A DNA stretch of 64,000 nt from the NCBI GenBank assembly GCA_032173965.1, contig JAVUNC010000005.1, positions 47,912,501 to 47,976,500 on the forward strand, read 5' to 3'. This document shows, in pieces, positions 24,201 to 39,200 of this stretch; position 1 is the stretch's first letter, and each line of letters starts with the position of its first letter. The position numbers were made by a program, and so were the translations under genes. This DNA comes from Sitta carolinensis (Eukaryota > Chordata > Aves > Passeriformes > Sittidae). Below the pieces are notes generated by a model, which saw only the letters and a program-made list of their open reading frames with translations, ran no database searches and was not told the origin of the DNA.

Positions 24201-27200
24201 ACAGAGCTGGCTGTCCAGGATATGGGCAACTCCCCCACTACAACCCAAAAGGTAAGCCTGCAGAATTGAATTCAAACAAGTTCCTCCACAAAGGCACCAC
24301 CCACCGATGTTCTCATTCATGTTCTCAACTCCACCCCTTTGAATACAATGCCATGAGCAGGGAGTGCCACATCCCAGGACCAAGGGATATGAGCAGAAAT
24401 AGGTATGATAGCCAAGGCAGATAGAAGACAGACAAGAAAGATAGAGGAGCAGCTACAGGCCAGGACTGGTGCTTTGGCAGAGCTCCATACAGAGCCTGGC
24501 CTGGGACATTACAGGCAACTGGAGGGACAGTACAGGGTGGATTCAAAGGTGATGCAGAAAGAGAGAGCAGCAGTGAAGCAATGTAAGATGTAAAACTATT
24601 GTGCACTAGTCCCACAGCAAGGAACTCAAGAGATACATGCACATTCAAGAAAAGAGCAGCTGTACAAAGACCTGATCCATAATCCCACCTAAACTCATGA
24701 CAGCAGCCTTGTGCAGCTCCATCTCTGTCGTCAAGAATATGTCTTAACAGACCCTCTAGATACCCAAAGGTCCTCTTCCCTCTCCCCAAACTCTTTGGCT
24801 CAAATTCCCCCACTCACTTTTATTTTCCTTCATGAAGGTCCACATGTCTCTCTCCTCAGGGCTGTGGGCAAAGGAGCAGTTGCCCACATACTGGCATTTC
24901 CTGCCATTCTGTGCATGGATACACAACTGTTAAAAGACAGAGAGAAAAATTTAGCATCTGCACAATCAGTTCGTGCTAGAGGGGAAAGTGGGTTTGATAA
25001 CCAGCTGGAGTGTTAAATTGCACAGGAGAGGTTGCAAACAGGACACTTTATATATCATTAACTCATGACTCTTTTCTTCAGTCTCCTGACATAAACACAC
25101 AAGCAGTTCAGCATCTGCTGCCATTTCCATCGGTGACCAGGTGCAGGGCAACAGCAGGGAGCATCCTGGATTGACCCAATAGTGTCTCCTGCTGATCAAG
25201 CTGCTGGTCCCCACAGGTGACTCATTCTCCAGCTATCTCTGCGAGGGTGAAGAGTGGCCTTATGGATTGCTTAGACCACACTGAGTGCACACAGAGCTAC
25301 CAACAGCATCATTTTCAGAGGAAAAAGAGAAGCTTTCTAAACATGATATGTACTGATCATCTCTTCTCCCCCTGTCCTGAGACAAAAGAAAGACCTACCA
25401 TAGGGTAGGGGGAAGGAGTTTTCTCTTTTCAGGGAAAAAGGAAAGGAGAGGGAGAGAGAAACTCTCTATAAACACATTTGGGGCTGCGATTGGAGGTTGG
25501 ATATCTGTAATTTTCCTCACAGCACGTGGCTTTTTAGCTGAGTTCTTAGTTTTGCTTTCAAAACCCATTGTGAGCCAGTTTCACAATCTACAACAGCACA
25601 GTCACAGCGAAGGCAGGGATAGGCTTCTCCTAAGCGTCTTGCCTCTCGCCCACATTGAGAAACCCTGACCTAAGGGGAGTCTTAAATTTCATTCCCAAAC
25701 CCTGTGACAGCCAGAGATGCATTAACAGCTCTTGTCACACATTAGCAGCAGCACTGTAAACTCGCATTTGTGCGTACAGTGGTTTAAATGGGTGCTGCTC
25801 CTTCTTCTGCTCCAGCTTTTTGCTGGATGTGTTTTGCTGCCATAAGTCTCTCCTTACCTCCCCTCTCAGCCATCATGTGCTTGCCTCCCTGACAGGTCTT
25901 CAAGGGTGCAGCCCTCAAAGCACTGCACCGTGGTGGAAGGGAAAGGGATGGGGCACCTGGCCATGCCAGGTACGGGGCTTACATCATATTGCTGTGGGAA
26001 GTTACGGATGGAAGGCAGTGGTCGGACTGACACCCACTTCTTCTTAGCTTTGGACATCACCAGCAGGACACGGCGTTCCTTCGTCCAACTGAAGAGAGAA
26101 TAAATCAAGAGAGGCATAAGGAAGAGCAGAGTAAGGGTTCTTTACATCAGAGACCCTTAAATATTGAAAGATGAGCAAATCCTCCTGTTCAGCTTGTCCC
26201 TGCACTACCTGGCTGTTCCTAGACATGCACTTAGGTGATGGAGAAGCCACAAGAAGGCTGTTTTAGGAGGACTTCTCCCGGTACATATTACCTATTTCCT
26301 GGGGTACGTCTTTTCAAAAAGCCACAAAAATCTCCCCCAAATCTCATATGGCATCACCACGGATTATTAAACAGCTGCATTCCACCCTTGGCACAGCCAA
26401 TTCTTGTGTAATCAGATCCACGAAAAACACTTGGGAATATTTTCTGCTTGAAAGGTGCAATAGAAATGCAAGTCATTACAAGTACTGCCTTATGAACAGT
26501 GCCAGGAAGTATTTATTCTCCTGCAGTGCCAGCAAGGGATCACCACGATATTTCCTGAGCAAAAACCTCAGCTCTATTCAGCAGCTGCACACAGGTATTA
26601 TTTTTCCCATCCCAGGAAGCAATCCTCACCTGCTTACTTCCTCCAGAAACTGTTGCTTCTGTATCTTCTTCAACAAAAGTCTTACATTTACAACTGGAAG
26701 CTGGACTGTGCCTTTGTGGCTTGTGTTATGGGAAGAGAAGTTCTATAAACCCTTCCATCCTATCCCTGCAGGCTGCCTGGGTGAGACAGGCCACAGTTTC
26801 CATGAGCAAACAGTGACTTCCCAGCAATATTTCTCTTCTAGGGGGCTTATAAGACAGATGGGGACAAATTTTTTAGTGGGGCCTGTAGTGTTGCGACAGG
26901 GGGTAGTGTCTTGAAACTAAAAGAGGATAGATTCAGACAAGATATAAGGAAAGAATTTTTTATGATGAGGGTGTTGAAACACTGGCACAACCCAGAGAGG
27001 TGGTGGATGCCTCATCCCTGGAAACTTTCAAGGTCAGGCTGAGCAACCTGATCTAGCTGAAGATGTGCCTGCTCATTGCAGGACAGCTGGATTAGATGAC
27101 CTTTAAAGGTCTCTCCCAATCCAAACTGTTCTATGATTCAATGCTTCTATCACACCAAACATTCTCATGGTCCCCAAGGAGTCAAGAGGTGCAAACAGAC

Positions 27201-30200
27201 ATGACATGCATCACAGAGGAGCAACCAAAGCAATGAAAGAGCCAAAGGGAACTAATTTAAAAGGCAGCAGAGTATCTTGAATTATTGCTAATTGTGACCT
27301 GATAGACATCTGCAAACAGCTAAGAGTATAAACACGTGCAGAGGAGAACTCTGTTGGTGTCCTTGGTAAGAAGAAATAATAGGAACTGGGAGAAAAAGGA
27401 ATTGTGGGAGCTGGACTGTCTGTGCCAGGAGTATCAGTCTGCACAATGCTGGCAGCAAATATACACAGTAAAGAGAGAAGAAAGCTGGAAAACGGCTATC
27501 TGCAATGCCTGCTATAATGACAAACACCCCGAGCAGTGAGAGGCTGCTAGGAAACCTTATACCCTCTTCCAAAGATGCCACATGAAGCCCTGGAGAAAGT
27601 AAGATGAAAAATTCCTGCCCTTGAAGAGGGGTAGAGGAAAGAGAAGGTTGAATTGCTCACCAGTGGGGGGCTTTGGCACTACAGTACTTGAGGTCTTTAT
27701 CTGGCTCCACCAGCTGCCCGTTCCTCCAGCACTGGCCACACACAAATTTCATCTGGAGGTCAAAGGTGCTTGATGTGGGAGTCCGGGGAGAAGCCTGGGG
27801 AAAAGAACCACAGCCTCAGGCGAACAGAGGCAAAATGCACCCCCCAAACCTGCCACAGAGATGCTGGCAGCTCCCCATATGCCTGTGTGCCAGCGACAAG
27901 CCAGATTAAATCAGCTCTCCTTTGCCAGTGTTAGCTGGTGGCCCAATGAGATACCAGACAGGAGCAAAACCACTGCTTGCTTCAGCATGATTTCCTGGAC
28001 TTTGACATCTGGCCAAAAGCACAGACAGCCTGGCAGTTTCCAGCACTGGCCAGGCCTGGCTGTGAAACTCCTGCAGTGCATCTCTGTGTACAGACAAGCT
28101 ATGTGAGACCTGCCCCAGAGCTTAATCCCCACTTCCCTGCAGGAAGGTCAATCCATGTCCCATTCTGCCTGTGGAGAGTGCTTGGTCACACAGCTGAGAG
28201 GGCCCCTGGAAGCTGGACCATATCACAATGCAGGACGCAAAATTCCTGCCTTTGGACCAAGAACCTTGTGTCACACCTAACATTTGACACAATGAAGTCA
28301 GAGCTGTATTCTCTTGTTGAGATCCTTCCAAGCCTTTTCTAGGCAGGTTTCTGTCTCTCACAGTTCCTCCACACTGAGCTTCATAAGCAGTTAAATCACA
28401 GTCTCTGGACAGAAGTAAAATGCACATATTTCATATCGTCTCAGCTATTGCACTTATTGCACCTGAGAATGCTTGACTGGGATTATGACTAACAGATTGT
28501 GGAGAAGGAAAAGAAAAGGAGACAATCTCATATCATTGCTGCCTCATGTATTCTGAGAGCATCTCTGGAAAACTGTTTGCATTCTGTATCACCACTGGAA
28601 GAACATGAGGCTGGTGTCTCCAGTTCATTTCCAAACCAAAAAACAAACCCGACTGGATGCCAGTGGCCCTGGGCACGGGAATATGTGAGACTACAAGAGA
28701 ACACCCTGGTCATTGAGCTGGCCATGAAGCACAAAGGTCATGAACCAGCAAAACAATTCTCTGACTGTCAGCCACATCAGCAGCCTGTCCCACCTGCCAT
28801 GCCTTGACTTTAACCCCGAGCATCTCACAATAACCAGACATGCAAGCCGTGTCCCTGAAGAGCAGGTTTCTGCCAGCAATTGATTAGCAGCAGCATGGAG
28901 CCTGGTTGCATCCCTCAGTGAAGAGAAAACAACATGCACAGGCAACACAGAATCAAAGCATTTCCCAGGAGACGCCACATCAGCTATCAACTACCACTCT
29001 GCATCCTCCAGATCTAGTCTTTTGGAGAACCAGAGCTGACATATAAAGGGTCCTCTGTCACTGTGAAAATCTGACTGGGAAGCTGACCTTGCTTGTGCTA
29101 CCTACATGAGGCCATCAGTTCTCTGATGTCCCAGCAAAAAGGCCCTCTGAGAAAACCATCATCTCTTGGAAAAGAAGCAGTGATCCTGGCCTACTTGTCT
29201 GGAAGACTGACCTTTCTGGTGGCTCCCAGCACAAGACTCATTCATCACTTGCTGTCAGCTGTCACCTGTGCTGGTGACCACCAAGAACACATCCAAGTGG
29301 CTTGCTGTGGGATGAGTGGAATTGAGATCTGGGCTACCATGGAAGGCAATAAGGCGCCACCTCTCAGACACGTGGCCTTTGAACAGTAGCTTTAAATCTC
29401 CACTTGGTCTCCAAAGGAAATTCCACAACAGCTCACTACTGACCCATCAAACCTATAAGCCTACGGTAAGAAAATGGCACTGCTGGTAAATTCCCTTCTA
29501 TCAATCCCATGCTATACTCCTCGTGACATACCTCTCAGCACAACCAGGAAGCTTTGCTCAAACCTACTGAGTCAGCAAAACTAAACACTGAGTGTCTCCA
29601 GAAGGGACAAGAGATCAGAGAGAAAGAAAATATCTCTCAGGTTGTTCTGGTAATCTGGGCTGCTTTTTCCACAAATTCTTAACCAAAAGAAGCCGCATGC
29701 ATTTCTTCATCTGAGTCATGCAAACTGCTGGTCAATCCAGTGGGCATGTATGCTCCCAGGGGATTAGGAGCCAAGAAAAAAATCAAAGCGGCTGCTGTTA
29801 ATGCTACATGACTGTATTTGTAAAGGCAAGACACATACCTGGCAGGCTGCTGATAACCAACAGTGTGGAAATTATATCACATGAGGCTCTAGCAGACGAA
29901 GCCAAGCAAAAGTGCTGTGGGCTATGGCACCACCCCTTGCTATGAAGCCAGACGATATAGTGCTAGTTATGCACCATGGCAACCAAATAAATACAAGTCT
30001 CTGGCACAACAGCTCTCCACTTCAGGCTCTGAAGAAAGCAACAGACCCTGCACGGCCACTCATATCTCCCAGCTTCAGGAACTTCTCTCAGTGATACTGA
30101 AATATTCTCTGCAGGAGCCACATGTTCAGGGGACTATATGGGAGCCCAGGTTACTCAGCCACCTAACTGAGTGAGCAGTACTTAAGTGCAAGTACTCCTT

Positions 30201-33200
30201 AATGGAGACTTTTTCCCTCTCCATGTTTAAAGTGATAATTCTGGGGTTAGCTTTCATGGGGGTTCTGGTGCTGGCTAGGGGAATAAAAACAAAACAGCTC
30301 TGGAAAACCACAAACAATGAGACCTCCCTCAGTTTGCAGGGATGAGATAGGAGGACGCCGAGCTCCCTACAACAGCCCCTCCTGCTGACTGTCTCTTCAA
30401 TCTGTGGCCACTGGGTTTACTCCTACAGCAGCTGCTGTGAGGCCAAATTTGAGGGGCCAAGTCCAAAATTCCTGGCAGGTGCTTGGATATCTTCATTTTT
30501 CATTTCTTGCTAAGCTCTCTCAGCTACTGGGCCCCTGCATGCTGCCTGCCTCTTTTCGCAACAACTGCACAGCCCTGGGTGCTGAGTCCAGCTGGCAGCT
30601 GTGACAAAACTGCAGCAAAATCCCCCAGAGCAACTTTGCTTCCGCTGACCAGAGGGCACTGTGGGAGAGGGGATCACACAGGACAGTAGAAAGGAGGGGT
30701 CTGTTTTTACAGCACTCCTGGGAAGTTGTCTTTGCCAGGCAGCCAACTTTGAAAGCTGGAAGGACACTGAGAAAACTCTGAGTCACATTAGCCTGCTTGG
30801 ACAGGAGAAAACAATGGTAAAAAGTAAACATCTCTCAACAGATAGCTAGTCCTGCCCGAAGGGTCTTTGGCAGCAAGCCAGAGCCTCATCCCAAAGCACA
30901 GCCCTCTGGCTGAGGACGTGCTGTTGCCAAAGCCATGGTGTGCTACTGCAAACACATGCATCTGACTGACTTGACTGTCTCCCTGCACAGTGCCAGTGCC
31001 AGGCTGCCAATCCTTACAGACAGCTGGGGGTGCTGCTGGTAGGCACTTTCTCACCATACCAACATGGCTGTTGCTTTGCCTCTGCACCCTGGAAGGCTGA
31101 TGGGTGCAGCCCAGCTCTGTGACAGGCATTTGTAGGGCAGAGCCAGACTTTGCCACTGGTCATTAGCCCTAACACTGCCCACAGGGCCCAGAAACTGTAG
31201 CTTTCTACCCATTCCCTGAAGTAGCAGGCTCTGGCATTTAATTTCCTAATTCTCTGCCCCCTGCAAGCCCCAGCAGATGAAATGGAATCCTCACTTAGCA
31301 TCCCATCCATTCCATGTGAGAACATGCTTCAGAGGACATGCTCTGACCATGTCTGCTGTACAGCTTATTCTTCCTGCAGCTGCATCTCCAGACAAAGGTG
31401 AATTTGAAGCTGCAAGGCTTACAGGAAAACAGCTGTCCGTTTATCTTTTTTTTTAATCCCCCCATTAAATACAGAGAATGGCAAGACAGACCTTTCTTGA
31501 AAATGCAGGTAAATTCACAGCAGGCAGGACAGAACCAATCTCTGGACTGTGCTCTTGGGGAAAGGCACATATGGAGCAGGGATTGCCGATATAAATCCAA
31601 CTGCTGTCACAAACTGCTGCAAATTCGCATTTAGTTTCCTCCCATGTGGAGATGCAGGCCGCTGCCTCTGTCCCCACACCAGGCAGAAAGAGATCACAGC
31701 CAGCTCTGATTGCAGGGACCATTCAAATCATCCACTTCTCATATAATACAGGATGTAGAAACTTGTACTGCTCAGCTTCCTGAGAGGCTAGAACATATTC
31801 CTTAAGCAAGTCAGACGGTTCTGGGAACTAGAGACCTTGGTAATTCTGCTGCTTCCCATTCCTCTCCTCCAACTGTTTCAGACCACAACAGCTGCACAGG
31901 TTTATTGCTGAGCATTCCCTCAAAGATGAATCCATCTCCTGCAGCATAACCAGTGCATAGGTGGACACAGAGCCCACTGCAAGTGTCAGTGCAGTTACTT
32001 GCATCTTTTCTGTTAAGCTAAGCTATGTCCATCAGACCTTCCCAGAGATGCTTCCCCAGCATCAGTGCCCTACAGCCTTCAGAACACTCCTACTGGCACA
32101 CAGCCAAGACAAAAAACAATGGCTAAACATCACAAGTGACTCAGATTCCTCTCCTATAAAACATCTCCTCCACAGGGTGCTCAAAGACTGTACTCCACAT
32201 TGATCTCTGCAGAGGAACTCCTGGGTGACAGATCCTACACAAAGGTGAAACACTCTTGGACAGCAAGGCACAGGCGAAGGGATGGCAAGCTCAGGTTTGC
32301 CAAGGTAAAAGAAAGCTCTCAAGAGAGAACAAAAAGGATTTACACCACTTTCTCCTGTTCTAATGGCAAAAACCTGCTTTTGTTCAACCTCAGGAATGGA
32401 CAGGGAATTGTCCTCACTGGGTGGGCTCTGCTCCTACAGTACAGAAATCCCCTATGGGGTAAAAAAAAAGGATAAGACAACACTGCCCATAGCCAACTAG
32501 AGAGGAAAGTAAACAAAGAGACCTCTGCTTGTAACCCCTCTCACACTACCTGGGTACACTCTTGGCAGTGCTGGAGGGTGCTACCCTCCACACTGAGAGA
32601 CTGGTGGCAAAAAAAAAAGGCAAAGCTCTCAGCCTTCTCCTGGTAAAGCACCACTAAGGTCTCTGTCAGCCTCAACAGTACCTGGGCTGCCAGTTCCACC
32701 TACTCCTGCGTTTTGACCAGTCCTACAGCTCATGAGTCATTCCTTAGAAGACCTTCAAGCTGCTCTACTGTCCCTTGGCCACTAAAGGGCAGCAGGACAC
32801 ATTTGGTCCGTGCTGTGTAGCCATTGCCCCAGAACCTCCCAGTTTCACCAGGGTGTCACAGGAAACACCATTCTCGTGTGTGCTGCCCACGGTGACCTGG
32901 AGGCTTCACCCTAGCAGGGAACAGAGCAGATAATAACGCTGCAAAACAAGGCACAAAGCTCAACACCAGCACTGCAACTGGGAAAGCTCTCAGCTCTCCT
33001 CCACCTCAATGGCCAGCCTGGTCTGCCTGGGACCAGACAAACACAATAGTGGGAGGAAAAGAAAGAAGGGGCTGGAACTGTTGTGAGGAAAAGCTGGTCC
33101 TAGATGGACCTTACTTACCACACTGTTGGCTGGTTTGCTGGCATGTGCCTCCATCTGCTGCCAGTACTTCTTAGACTCCTGAACGATATCTTCATGGGTC

Positions 33201-36200
33201 ATCCCTGCAAAGAAAAAGGAGACAGAACAGAGCTACACTCCTTGGCCAAGAGAAGAGAGGGAGGGCTTGCAGGACATTTTAGTTTGGGCTTAGTAACCCC
33301 TGAGTAGCTAACAGCTCCCTACAGTATCCCTGGTAATGTCAGGACTGAGTTGTAATAGAACCCACCACAGAACATGTCTAACCCCTTGCTCTCTCTACAC
33401 AAAATCCAAACAAAAGGAGAAGAGTTTGGTCTCCTGGGCTTGTTCAGACCTGGGTTTCTGCTCAGGCAGTCTGCAAAGGACCCAGACACTGCTCCCAAGC
33501 CAATAATTATTCACAAGGGTCAAGAGATTGACCAAATCTGTCCCCCAACAGATTTCTACAGATTCAACAGATTCTATCAAGATCCTAAAGGCAACACTTC
33601 ATTGCTATTGCTCTACTCTATATGGAGTTTTTACTTCTAGCATGGAAGATCAGATACCCACTGAGACATCTAGCATCTCCAAGACCCCAGAAGTATCACC
33701 TATTACCTCTGGGATTAATTAGCCTGCTACACATTGAAGTTGAGAGGGCTCCTCATCAATCAATAGGCAAAGAGGAAAGTTGAAATTCAACACATATAGA
33801 CACCAAGCATAACCAAAGCAGCAAGGAAAGACCAGCAGTGTAAAACCATCTGAGGTTGGCTGACTAGTAAATAACCAGCAAGAAAAGATCTGCAAGGTCT
33901 CAGATATCAGAAATGCAACATCAGACAACAACAACAAAAAAAAAAAAAAGGAATGGTCAGACCTTATCTAAGGAATTAGCTTCTGACCAGCTCAAGTGGT
34001 GAGGGAACAGCCTCTGCTAGCATCAGCCAGCTAGATGGGCATTCAAGTTATTAAGTGTTCTAAAAACCCATAACAGCTGCCAAAACAAACTGAAGCAAGT
34101 ATCTTGCACAGGCAGCTGATTGCAACAAGGGGGGTGCTGAGGATGGCCTTGAGGCAGCATCCCCAGGACACAGGCATTGCAAATTTGATTGCTTTGCTGA
34201 TGCCTACAGCTTTTATTACTGAAGTGAGGTGTTCCCCAGGGGTATTAAATAAACACAATCATTGATCTGGGAGACAGCATGTTCCAGAACTTAAGGGCCA
34301 CCAAACAAAGTTTTCACCTCAGCTTAGGCTACACAGAGCATGTGTGTAGCTTGGATAAGTCACAGGATTCCTGACCTCAGTTTTCCTGTCTGTGATTTTG
34401 GCTGTTCATGTAAACATCAGGCAACACTACTGCCATTTGCACAGAGCTTGAACAGGATGAAAAGCACACAGAAAACTTCACCATTCTTCAAGAACATTTG
34501 CTCAAGTCTTTAAAATGGCAGCTACTGCATAACTGGTACTGCTCACAGATCAGAGCTGCTGGTGAATGTTCTATCTCTTAACCATTAATCACAGAACAAA
34601 TGGTGTGGAGTTAGAAAAATTGCAACTCCCTCTTCCAAATCCAAGAATTCCAGGTTGGACACAATGATGATTTGTGTTTTGAGGACAAAACATCTAAGGC
34701 TGGGAAAATCACAACAAAAAGTTAACATGCTGCACTGGATCTGACAGGGAAAGGGCTAAAGCAGCTCCCACCTTCTCTACTCTGCACACCTGCGATCGTG
34801 GGGTGCAGAACCAAAGGGAGAACCACATACAGGTCTTGTTAGAAGACTGAATTTCAAATGTAGGTTTTGTGACCGCCTTCTTCCAGTTCCAGAATTCTGA
34901 ACTATCTCAACAATACAGTCTAGAAATGTGGTGGTTGGGAAAGAAAATCCCTCCCAAATATGAAAGGATGGTTTCCAATCTACCAGCTTTTCAAAGCATG
35001 GACTGTCACAAAGAAATGAGCTGGGAACCAAAAAGTCCAAGTGTTGATTACTTATAATATTCCAGCATCTTTTGCAACATCATTAGTGAAGACAAAGAGT
35101 CTGTTATTACCATTGGTGGAAGAAGATAGCAAGAGATGTCTGTGAAAAGCCACAGTGAACAAGAAAACAGTCCTGCCTGTCCAATTTTCAGATCTTGGGG
35201 ACATTTACTCCACTAATACAATCCTTTATCCCATGAACAAAGCCAAAAGCTCTGTAAATTCTCCAATGGCTGTGAAGTGTTTCAAATGTAAGCTGCCCTC
35301 TTCCTATTCTTGCTGAGCAAATAGAGCCCAAATGAAACTTCCTGCTCCAAAGCTACAGCATTCCCAGAGAATGGCAACAACTACCTTGCATCTTGACTGC
35401 CATAATGAAGGCTACACTTGGGAGAAGGCAAACTCACAAGGAAAGCAGGCTCATATATACAGCCCTGCAGAAAAAAACTCCACAAGATAATGTCTCTCCT
35501 ATTGTTGGAAAAGGTGGAAATAAGCACAAGGCTTAATGATTAACTCTGCAGCTTAACTCATGGCTTGTTTCATCTCCTCACCTTTCCCTTTGAAATAATT
35601 TGTTCAAATAAAGGTGGCGAGAAGAAAAAATCAGTTTATTTCTTCTGCACGATGAAGATGAAGGAACACAGAGGGAAGGAAGAATGGAGCAAAGAAACTT
35701 TTCAAATAACAAAACCAGATCAAAACAACAAAAAAACCCCAACCATGGGATGGGGAAAAAAGGCAAGGTACCTGAATATTAGAGTGCCTAGAGTACAATG
35801 AGCAGTACCACCAGCATGTAGGGCAGCAATGGTGGCCCATTATTCACAGGAAGTGTTCTATCTTAGAAATTCCAGAGCTGTAATTTTTTAATTTCCTAAA
35901 AGGCCACAAATAAATGAGGGCAAACGGAAAGACTAAAGACGGCATTTGCCACAGTGTGCTACTTGTTCATCACTGTCCCTCATGAGCTGAAGCCAAGGCC
36001 AAGGACTGCAGTGAACATCAATTATGACATCAAAGAATGGTGAGAAACATCCATGATTTGTTTCCTCTCTGAAGTACTCCCATTACCAGGCTGGGTGTTG
36101 AACTAAATGAGACCCTGTGGTGAAAAATCATGTAGGTAGCACTGTAGGTGGACTAATATCTACACAGTCAACAGGACAGCAGCCAAAGAAAACCTCCAAA

Positions 36201-39200
36201 ATATCAGATAGAGACAAAGAGACAGGACTGAAAATGCTAGATGTGGCAGTGTCACTATATGATTCCCCTGAGTATAATCTTTGTTAAACCCTCTCCTGAG
36301 GCATGTCATCAAAGGCTTTTTAGGAAACACCAAGTCTCTTGCAAATCCTTGCTGCTGCTGAATTTGTTTTGAGAAACTGGAGATCCAAAGCCTTCTTTAT
36401 ATAACCAACTACTTTGTCACCTGTGCATGATGCCATTCTCACTGCAAGACATGTTCACTCAGGGGTCCAACTGCTATTTGTACAAGATCTAAGCACCAAA
36501 CACATCTTGGGATTCAGGTCTACCTAATTATCATTTTAGTTTATTCAGCTGGTCCCAAGGGAAAGGCTTTCTGGTCTGCAAATTATAACAGCCCTGTTCC
36601 TGTAAATAGACAAGGGCCAAATCACCTCACAGAACACCCTGGTCCTCTTTTTTGTGTCTCTGAGGAGGAAGAGTCAGTAATATGCACAAGCAAGTGACAC
36701 GTTCTCAGTACTCCCAAATCACCTTCTTCCCCTCTCAACTGGCCCTAGGTCCACACTGAAGAAACTCTGGTATACACCCCACCAAGTAACACTCACCTGA
36801 ATATTGCTGCAGCAGCCAGACCTTGAGCTCAATGAAACTGTGAGCAAAGTGGCAGCTGTCCTCACGCAGGCAGCCGTAACGCACCTCGTGTCGGCACACG
36901 TCAAACTGGAAGTGCTCCTGGAACTGACGGATCTTGGAATATTTCAGGGAGGTGGAACGCACAATGTGGACCAGACACCTGCAGAAAAGTACAAAGTGCC
37001 AGAGGATCAAACCCTTCCCTCCTCCTCTGCACATAGGACATCCAGACATTTGACTGGGCAGGCAAAGGACACACGCAAATCAACTCTGGGATAGACAGAT
37101 TTCCTCTGGGAAAAGCAAACCTCTGCTCTTCCACCCTATCATGCCTGGGTAGTTATTTTCACCCTCAGCACACGGTGATGCTCTGCAGTTCAGAGATCAG
37201 ACACGTTTCAAAATACACAGCGAAGATACCAACTCCTCTGGTTCAGCATCTCCCCACGTCTCAGGTTGCCAGGAACCAAAAGGAATTGTACGACTGTGTA
37301 CTTGACATGTTTATTTGTTTTCCTAAACATTCATTACCAGACAGTCAGAGGCAGGATCCTGAGCTAGAGGATCTTTGTTTTGACCTTTTTGTAAAGGCCA
37401 AACTGAAAGACAAATTAAGTCAATGGAAAACTTGACAGACTGACACCAAAGAGCTTTGTTGATGCCTGAAATCCCTCAGCACCAGGAGCAAATATGCAGG
37501 GTGAAGCCCATCATGCTATTTATCATGATTTGAGCTGTCCTATGACTGGAACCCATAGGGAGGAAAGGAAGAAAGAGACCAGAGCCCTGAAGTTAAACTG
37601 GCTGGACTTGTGAGAGTTTATTCCCATCAGGAGAAAAAATTGTTCACATCACTTGTTGTCATGGAAAGTGTGTTTTGCAGAAAGGTTGGAACAGACAGAT
37701 GGTGTGTCCTTGGTCCCTTTGCTGATAATCCGGGGCTTGCTGTCAAAGCAAATCTGAGAAGAGAAGAATTAGCATACTGGGAAAATCTTAGAGAGCAGTG
37801 AACCAGAGTGACTTTGCTCAGAGGAGGAAGCAGAACCAGAGCCAGCCTATTCTAATGTTCAAAGTTAGAAAGAAATGTGTGAAAACTTTGTGGTAGGGCT
37901 TTAAAAAAAAAAAAAACAAAAAACAAGTCAATCTCTGGAAAAGCTTCCGGACAACATTTTTTGGTTTATTCTCAACAGTATTTTCCATTGTGGTTGGAAA
38001 AATTTTGGTCAGAGCCACATATTCTTTCCTTGTTAGCCAAGAGAACAAGAACAAGGGAGAAATAAAAGAACAGACACTACACAACAAAGAACACGTCACT
38101 TTACACGCACTGCCAACATGGGGACCTCTGTGCTGCAAAGCATAAAGATTATATGAGGCAATTCTCAACCGAGCAACTCAGTAGCTCTGCACTGAGCCAT
38201 CAAGTGGGAATTCATTGCATTATGGAATTCCGATTTCTGAAGTAAGTGGGGCTAAATTACAATTCATGCAACATGCCAAGATGGAGGAAGAGACAGGTGA
38301 TGAGGCTGTGAGCACTCAGTTCAGCTGCAGGTCTGAGGAAAACTACTCCTTTCTCCTGCACATCTGCATATAATACTCACTGTCCTGGGAGCAGGGCACT
38401 GGATGGGATGCACAGTTACAGGAGACCTGTTCCTGCATCTTTTAAGATTTCCTTCTTGAAGAATGTCCAGCATTTCTGGACTCCCCTTCAGGACTGCCTC
38501 CCAAAGTACTCTGTCAATCAGGCCTTAAAAGAGGCTAAAGTCTGCCCTTCAGAAGGAGAAGTGGCAAGGTGGCAGTTCTGCTGAACTCTCTCCTTATTTC
38601 TCCAAGAACTGCAAACTCTACCATTGCATGGTCACTGTACCCAGGATTGCTTCCAACCATTTTATCACGCACCAGTCCTTCTCTGTTCACAAACACGAGT
38701 CCAGTGGATGCTGTCCCTAACTGCCACCCTCATCAGCTGTCCCAGGAGTTATCTTCCACATACTCCAGGAACCTCCTGGACTGTTTCCCCTCTGTTGAAC
38801 TTCCAGCAGATACCTGATAAATTGAAGTCCCCCCAGAAGAAAAAGGTGCAACAATTACAGAGGGAGACTTATCCCATCTGCCTACAGAATATTTTGCCTC
38901 CCTTTTCACCCTGGACAGGTAGTCTGTAACAGACTCCCACCTTGTTGGCCTTCCCCCAATTCCTACCCATAACCACTCAACCCTATCATCATCATTGTTA
39001 AACTCTAGACAGTCAAAACACTCCCTAACACACAGAGCTCCCCCACTGCCTCTCTTTCTTCACCTGTCCCTCCTGAAGGGTTTACAGACGTCCATTGCAA
39101 GCATTCCAGTTGTGCAAGTCATCCCACCGTATTTTCATGGTGGCAACTATCAACATATCAGTGTTCAGATGCATACTGAACAGATGATGGATGCCTTCCC

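Noticed and set aside
26348..26914. 188-codon plus-strand open frame
   Set aside because: No recognisable domain, it runs into a CR1 fragment, and it lies inside a ZC3H7B intron.
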